Origin: Planctomycetota bacterium
Lineage (GTDB): Bacteria > Planctomycetota > J058
Direction: 5' to 3'
DNA length: 46,025 nucleotides
Assembly (NCBI GenBank): GCA_019636275.1
Contig: JAHBXY010000067.1
Coordinates: 1 to 46,025 of the forward strand
Shown here: piece by piece, positions 41,916 through 46,025 of the stretch
How the letters are laid out: every line of letters begins with the position of its first letter
Numbering within the stretch: position 1 is the first letter of the stretch
Program-made: the position numbers and the translations under genes
The notes under the pieces: model-generated
The model's input: only the letters and a program-made list of their open reading frames with translations
What the model was told of the DNA's origin: nothing
Database searches by the model: none

Positions 41916-42860
41916 GTGGACGCCTTCGCCAAGCTGCTCTCGGCGCGCCTGCGGGTCGGGCAGGCGCGGGGGATCGACGTCCACGTCCACTGGACGCTGT
42001 TCGTCGCGGCCGCCTGGCTGCTCGTGTGGCTGCGCAGCGAGCCGCTGCACGCGCTGCTCCTCGTGCTCGTCCTCGGCGGGAGCGTGCTCCTGCACGAGCT
42101 CGGCCACTGCTGTGCGGCGCGCCGCGTGGGCGGCGACGCGCGCGAGGTGATCCTGTGGCCGCTCGGCGGGCTGGCCGACGTCCACACGCCGCGGGCCCCG
42201 TGGCCACGCTTCGCGGCGGCCGTGGCCGGCCCTTTGGTCAACGTCGCGCTGCTCGTCGCCGCGCTGCCGCCGTTCCTGGCCCTCGGCGGCCGGTGGTCGC
42301 TGGAGACGCTCGGCCCCGTGGGCGGCCCGCCCGTCCTGGCGATGGTCGTGTTCGTCAACGGCGCGCTGGCGCTGTTCAACCTGCTCCCCGCCTACCCCAT
42401 GGACGGCGGGCGCGCCCTGCAGGCGGCGCTCTGGCCGCGCCTGGGCGAGGCGCGGGCGACGCGCCTGGCGATCCACGTCGGGCTGGGCGTGGCCGCGGTC
42501 GTGGCCCTGTGGGGGCTCCTGGCCGGCCACACTCTCGTCGTGCTCGTCATGGCCTTCGTGGCCTCGTCGGCGCTGCGCGAGCGGGCCCGCCTGGCGGCCG
42601 GCGGCCCCGACGAGCCGGCCTGGGCCGCCGCGCCGGACCCGGGGCCAGGGCCGATCACCGCGTGGCGCGAGCGCCGGCGGCGCCGCCGCGAGGCGGAGGA
42701 GGCGCGGCGCAAGGACGCCATGCGCGCCCGGCTGGACCTCGTGCTGGAGAAGGTCTCGCGCGAGGGCCTCGACGGCCTGACGCGCGAGGAGCGCCGCTTC
42801 CTCCAGCGCGCCAGCCAGGCCTTGCGCCGCGAGCGGGTCTCGTCGCCCGCGGGCGAGTAG
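41916..42860 (+). CDS. M50 family (site-2-protease-type) zinc metalloprotease
   Basis: A 314-residue integral membrane protease cleaving substrates within the membrane. HExxH is HELGH (~59-63, in GGSVLLHELGHCCAARRVGG) and the second zinc motif is NLLPAYPMDGGRALQA (~155-170). The N-terminal GIDVHVHWTLFVAAAWLLVW is typical of the SpoIVFB-like/M50B group, as is the PLGGLADVHTP loop. There are about six helices and a cytoplasmic basic C-terminal tail (RERRRRRREAEEARRKDAMR, ~250-314) without a CBS domain. GTG 41916 has GGGGAG ~10 nt upstream. mpg follows 10 nt after. Confidence 0.9.
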   Translation: MDAFAKLLSARLRVGQARGIDVHVHWTLFVAAAWLLVWLRSEPLHALLLVLVLGGSVLLHELGHCCAARRVGGDAREVILWPLGGLADVHTPRAPWPRFAAAVAGPLVNVALLVAALPPFLALGGRWSLETLGPVGGPPVLAMVVFVNGALALFNLLPAYPMDGGRALQAALWPRLGEARATRLAIHVGLGVAAVVALWGLLAGHTLVVLVMAFVASSALRERARLAAGGPDEPAWAAAPDPGPGPITAWRERRRRRREAEEARRKDAMRARLDLVLEKVSREGLDGLTREERRFLQRASQALRRERVSSPAGE

Positions 42861-42863
42861 CAT
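42858..42863 (+). promoter_or_regulatory. Candidate -10 element before mpg
   Basis: TAGCAT, overlapping the stop of the M50 gene, ends 7 nt before the GTG of mpg. No Shine-Dalgarno sequence is present, so a leaderless mpg transcript is possible in addition to read-through. Confidence 0.3.
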
Positions 42864-42870
42864 CGGCCGC

Positions 42871-43467
42871 GTGAGCGCGACGGCGCGGCCGCTGGCGCGG
42901 GCCTTCTTCGAGCGCGACGTGGTCGCGGTCGCGCGCGACCTCCTGGGCGCCGTGCTCCTGCGCGACGGCGTCGGCGGGCGGATCGTCGAGACCGAGGCCT
43001 ACCACGAGCGCGAGGCGGCCAGCCACGCGTTCGTCGGGCCCACGCGCCGGAACGCCAGCCTGTTCCTCCCGGGCGGACACCTCTACGTCTACCGGATCCA
43101 CCAGGTCGTGTGCGCCAACGTGTCCTGCGAGGCCGAGGGGACGGGCGCGGGCGTGCTCGTGCGGGCGCTCGTGCCGACGCACGGCCTCGAGCAGGTCGCG
43201 GCGCGGCGCGCCGGCGCGCGTCCGCGCGCCTGGACCGACGGGCCGGGCAAGCTGTGCCGCGCGCTGGGGATCACGCTGGCCGACGACGGGCAGGACCTCG
43301 TCGTGGGCGGCGGGCCCGTGCGCCTCGTGCCCCCCGCCAGGCGCGCGCCCGACGCGCAGGTCGTCGCGGGCCCGCGCGTCGGGATCAGCAAGGCGGTCGA
43401 CCTGCCCTGGCGCTTCCGCCTGCTCGACGTCGATGAAGAAGTCCACTCTGCTCGCATGCCACCGTGA
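42871..43467 (+). CDS. mpg: 3-methyladenine DNA glycosylase (Mpg/AAG family)
   Basis: A 198-residue DNA repair glycosylase that excises alkylated purines. Conserved AAG features: DLLGAVLLRDGVGGRIVETE with the catalytic Glu in ETEAYHE (~41), the intercalating region RRNASLFLPGGHLYVYRIHQ with the base-stacking Tyr and His, CANVSCEAEGTGAGVLVRAL with the Arg, and DGPGKLCRALGIT. It ends VDLPWRFRLLDVDEEVHSAR; the last ~13 residues come from repeat R4. Without R4 the frame would end RFRLL, then D or N, G and stop, the usual AAG end point. GTG 42871 is the start. Confidence 0.93.
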   Translation: MSATARPLARAFFERDVVAVARDLLGAVLLRDGVGGRIVETEAYHEREAASHAFVGPTRRNASLFLPGGHLYVYRIHQVVCANVSCEAEGTGAGVLVRALVPTHGLEQVAARRAGARPRAWTDGPGKLCRALGITLADDGQDLVVGGGPVRLVPPARRAPDAQVVAGPRVGISKAVDLPWRFRLLDVDEEVHSARMPP

Positions 43468-43613
43468 CCAGCCTCGATCGGAGCCGCGAGCGAGGCGAGG
43501 CCGCGGAGGCCGAGGCGGGGAGGCGCGCGCGCGGGCGACGACGTAGCGACCTACTTCGAGCCCGCGCGCGCGCCGCCCCGCCCGGCATCCGCGGCCGCAG
43601 CCGTCGAGCACAC
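43431..43613 (+). mobile_element. Dispersed hairpin repeat R4, inserted at the 3' end of mpg
   Basis: 183 bp, starting CGATGAAGAAGTCCAC and ending CCGTCGAGCACAC, with the identical 15-bp stem of R1 (43522-43536 with 43560-43574) and a 23-nt loop. Flanking octamers CTCGACGT (43423-43430) and CTCAACGG (43614-43621) match at 6 of 8, at the same positions relative to the ends as the perfect duplication of R1, which suggests an older insertion. The left end is inside mpg; the right end abuts the stop codon (TGA, 43615-43617) of the leftward redoxin-like gene. Confidence 0.78.
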
Positions 43614-43614
43614 C

Positions 43615-46025
43615 TCAACGGTTGAACCAGCCGATCGCATCGCGGTTCCGGTAGTAGAAGCGCCCGGCGGCGTAGGTGGAGACGAGCGCCCCGTAGAGCC
43701 ACAGCCACTGGTGCAGGTAGCCCTGCACGAGCGCGCCCAGGGCCGCGGGCAGGGCGCGCACGACGGTGGCCGTGAGGAGCGCCTGCAGGAGCCATCCGGC
43801 GACGGACGCGCCGACGAAGACGCCGGCGACGACGGCGTAGTCGCGGGCGGCGACGCCGATCGCGCGCAGGCCGGCCGGGTACTGGAAGGCCATCCAGCCG
43901 TCGTTGAAGGCCACCATGAGCAGGAGGGCCATGGGGAAGTAGAGCACGCCGAAGAGCAGGGCCAGGAGGAGGAGGCCCGTGGCCAGGGTCGCCGCGCCGC
44001 TGCGGCCGACACGCTCGGAGAGGCCGTAGGCCGAGGGCGGCAAGGGCTGGCGCACGGCGTCGCCCTTGCCGCCGCGGAGGAGGTCGAGCAGGTCGCCGTG
44101 GAGCTTCTCGTCGTCGACGCCGGTGGCGTACTCGCGGCGGACGACGCCCTGGGGGTCGAGCACGTAGACGGCGGGGAGGCGCCGCACCTGCGCGAACGGG
44201 TCGGGGAACACGTAGCCCTCGGTGCGGATGAAGCGCAGGGCCGTGAACGGGCTCTGGGCCAGCGGGTGGACGCGCGCGCCGTGCGCGGCGGCGTTGCGAC
44301 CGGCGAGGTCGCGCGCGCGCCCGAGCGCCTCGTCGACGTCGGAGCCTTCGTCGTCGGGGCCGACTTCGTGGGGGTCGTCGTCGCCGGAGGTGTAGTCGAG
44401 CTCGCTGTAGCCGAAGCGCTCGCGCACGGAGGCCGGCACGGCGTAGGGATGGCGGCCCCAGACGATCTTGCAGCGCGGGTCGGCGAAGGCGGCGTAGACC
44501 TGCACCTTGCCGGCGAGGGCGCGCCCGACGCGCTCGAGGTCGTGGATCTGCGCCGCGTGGTCGATCACGACGCCGAAGCCGGCCGAGGGCAGGTTGGCGA
44601 AGGCCTCGTCGGTGCCGGTGTCGTCGGCCGTGTCCTTGCCGAGGAGCCCCAGGACCGACCAGCCGCCGGCGAGCGGGGCGGGGGCGCCGTCGAGCGTGAC
44701 GAACTCGGCGTCGGCGGCGCGCGTCCCGGGGGCGACGAGCCCCTTCACGCCGGCGAGGTTCACCGCGTCGCGGCCTACGGAGGGGATGCGCGCGCGGTCG
44801 ATCCCGGGGCCCGACGCCTTGACGAGCAGGCAGCCGGCGAGGACCGCCGGGGCGAAGGCGGCCGCGCTGGCCAGGAGCAGGCGCCAGCCCAGCCCGATGG
44901 TGGCGCCGAGGTCGGGCCAGTCGGGGAGCTCCTCGCGCCCCTGGCAGGCCGCCTCGGCGACGCACACGAGGTAGCTGTAGATATAGAGCGCGAGCGGGAG
45001 GAGGGCGAGCCCGGTGCCGGGCGGGAGGATCCGCACGCCGCTGAAGAGCAGGTCGATCAGGAACACGAGCAGGGCGCCCGAGCTGACGACGAAGAGCCCG
45101 AGCGAGGTCGCCGGGTAGCGCAGGATCAGCCCCAGCTCCTGGTCGAGCGGGCGGGTGGGGCGGTCGACGACCCCCTGGAGGCCGGCCGGGGCGGCGGCGC
45201 GATGCGCCGCCGGCGGGGCGAAGCGCGCGTCGTCGTCGGGGTCGGTGACCGGCGTGAAGGACGGCGGGCGGAAGCGCGCGTCGTCGTCGGGGTCGGTGAC
45301 CGGCGTGGTGGCCGCGACCGGCGAGGGCGCAGCGGCCGGGGGCGGCTCGGGCTCGTAGCCAGGGAGCGAGGCCGACTGGCGCATGCGGCGCAGGCGCTCC
45401 GTCTTGGCGGCCGGGTCCTCGACCTCGTGCGCGTCGGCCGGCTCGGGCTCGTAGCCCGGGAGCGAGGCCGACTGGCGCATGCGGCGCAGGCGCTCGGTCT
45501 TGGCGGCCGGGTCTTCGACTTCATGCGCGGCGGCGTGCGGGGCGGCCGGCTCGGGCTCGTAGCCGGGGAGCGAGGCCGCCTGGCGCATGCGGCGCAGGCG
45601 CTCGGTCTTGGCGGCGTCGCTCTCGGCGCCAGGCGAGGGCGGCATGGCGACCGGCGGGAGCGCGGGGGCGGGCTCCGGCTCGAGCGCCGGAGCGGCCTCG
45701 AGCGCCGGAGCGGCCTCGAGCGCCGGAGCGCCTTCGAGCGCCGGAGCGGCCTCGAGCGCCGGAGCGGCCTCGAGCGCCGGAGCGGCCTCGAGCGCCGGAG
45801 CGGCCTCGAGCGCCGGAGCGGCCTCGAGCGCCGGAGCGGCCTCGGGCGCCGGAGCGGTCTCGGGCGCCGGAGCGGGCTCGGGCGCGACGGCCGCGGGCGA
45901 AGCCGAGGCGACAGCAGGTCGGTGAGGGCCCTTGCGAGGTGCGGCGGGCCCGCCCGGTCGCGGCGGGCCCTTCCTGCCCGGCGTGGCGGCCGCCGCGCCG
46001 GGCGTGGGCCGCCGGCCTGATGGAG
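43615..46025 (-). CDS. Membrane protein with redoxin-like domain and repeated N-terminal modules, 5' end outside window
   Basis: The open frame reaches the window edge; an internal ATG at 45645 would give 676 residues. From the N terminus: Pro/Gly-rich sequence, eleven ALEAAP-type hexapeptides, three copies of an AAKTERLRRMRQxASLPGYE module, two TPVTDPDDDARF units, then helices (LGLFVVSSGALLVFLIDLLF, LLPLALYIYSYLVCVAEAAC, LLLASAAAFAPAVLAGCLLV). A soluble domain follows with thioredoxin-fold features (GGWSVLGLLGKD, GFGVVIDHAAQIHDLERV, LPAVYVLDPQGVVRREYATG) but no CxxC. Three or four more helices end at IGWFNR. Possibly a redoxin-like sensor. The repeated linkers resemble planctomycetal proteins where a zinc ribbon starts the chain; that part would lie upstream. 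Its stop lies at the edge of repeat R4. Confidence 0.75.
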   Translation of the reverse strand, partial: PSGRRPTPGAAAATPGRKGPPRPGGPAAPRKGPHRPAVASASPAAVAPEPAPAPETAPAPEAAPALEAAPALEAAPALEAAPALEAAPALEAAPALEGAPALEAAPALEAAPALEPEPAPALPPVAMPPSPGAESDAAKTERLRRMRQAASLPGYEPEPAAPHAAAHEVEDPAAKTERLRRMRQSASLPGYEPEPADAHEVEDPAAKTERLRRMRQSASLPGYEPEPPPAAAPSPVAATTPVTDPDDDARFRPPSFTPVTDPDDDARFAPPAAHRAAAPAGLQGVVDRPTRPLDQELGLILRYPATSLGLFVVSSGALLVFLIDLLFSGVRILPPGTGLALLPLALYIYSYLVCVAEAACQGREELPDWPDLGATIGLGWRLLLASAAAFAPAVLAGCLLVKASGPGIDRARIPSVGRDAVNLAGVKGLVAPGTRAADAEFVTLDGAPAPLAGGWSVLGLLGKDTADDTGTDEAFANLPSAGFGVVIDHAAQIHDLERVGRALAGKVQVYAAFADPRCKIVWGRHPYAVPASVRERFGYSELDYTSGDDDPHEVGPDDEGSDVDEALGRARDLAGRNAAAHGARVHPLAQSPFTALRFIRTEGYVFPDPFAQVRRLPAVYVLDPQGVVRREYATGVDDEKLHGDLLDLLRGGKGDAVRQPLPPSAYGLSERVGRSGAATLATGLLLLALLFGVLYFPMALLLMVAFNDGWMAFQYPAGLRAIGVAARDYAVVAGVFVGASVAGWLLQALLTATVVRALPAALGALVQGYLHQWLWLYGALVSTYAAGRFYYRNRDAIGWFNR
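45681..45884. repeat. 18-bp tandem repeat coding for ALEAAP hexapeptides
   Basis: Eleven head-to-tail 18-bp units (CGAGCGCCGGAGCGGCCT and variants) plus one partial unit. Units 1-9 are nearly identical; 10 and 11 have CGGGCG in place of CGAGCG. On the minus strand each unit encodes six residues (A-L-E-A-A-P or A-P-E-variant), in frame with the redoxin-like membrane protein. Copy number is likely to vary between strains. Confidence 0.85.

Noticed and set aside
45681..45884. Regular 18-bp repeats considered as a CRISPR-like array
   Set aside because: Units are directly joined without spacers and code for an in-frame hexapeptide repeat.
1..46025. Search by eye for tRNA, rRNA, integrase, transposase or restriction genes
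   Set aside because: None was seen; the repeats therefore have no local transposase candidate, and no genomic island boundary is supported.

Overview
This 46 kb window is very GC-rich and densely packed bacterial chromosome. It contains no phage, plasmid, CRISPR or rRNA/tRNA genes that I can recognise. Three Hanks-type Ser/Thr kinases (one fused to a formylglycine-generating-enzyme-like domain), a cluster of prokaryotic RING-finger-like membrane proteins, an unusual sigma-like protein and many lipoproteins of unknown function together suggest a member of the Planctomycetota. That assignment is an inference from gene content; no marker gene fixes it.

Layout. 1-5746 reads leftward: a Ser/Thr kinase cut by the window edge, a small LERR-type protein, trmJ, an operon of three lipoproteins joined by ATGA overlaps, a secreted helical protein, and a membrane-protein gene broken by a 185-bp inserted element. 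5824-7887 is a YgiQ-type radical SAM protein. 7895-12573 has a kinase with Sel1-like repeats diverging from a tldD-pmbA pair. 12620-16175 holds a large inverted repeat, then four paralogous zinc-finger/three-helix membrane proteins plus a remnant, with an alkaline-phosphatase-superfamily gene among them. 16185-20399 carries a VOC protein, a polytopic membrane protein and a frame-broken YfhO-like gene. 20442-27117 reads leftward: secreted protein, lipoprotein propeller, repeat-filled spacer, NHL propeller, secreted protein, and a large secreted EF-hand protein with a transglutaminase-like GHCNAW motif. 27306-30640 is a PAS-PAS-GAF histidine kinase and an M18 aminopeptidase. 31074-34158 is the kinase-FGE fusion, interrupted by apparent single-base indels. 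34163-36986 is a leftward membrane protein/sigma-like/anti-sigma-like operon. 37092-38378 is a Kelch-type lipoprotein. 38831-39640 has two small basic-protein genes, the first resembling the C-terminal domain of ribosomal protein L7/L12. 39805-43467 has an unknown anchored protein, an M50 protease and mpg. 43615 to the right edge is a leftward redoxin-like membrane protein with repeated N-terminal modules.

The most unusual feature is a family of short, non-coding, hairpin-forming repeats sharing one left end, one right end and a stem of 15-16 bp. One copy (5371-5555) is flanked by an exact 8-bp duplication inside a gene, and removing the element plus one duplicate restores the reading frame. 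This is direct evidence of MITE-like transposition. Two other copies sit exactly at stop codons of leftward genes, in a similar target sequence.

Several genes also show single-base frame breaks in G/C runs. These could be assembly errors or real decay, so the broken genes should be read with that in mind.
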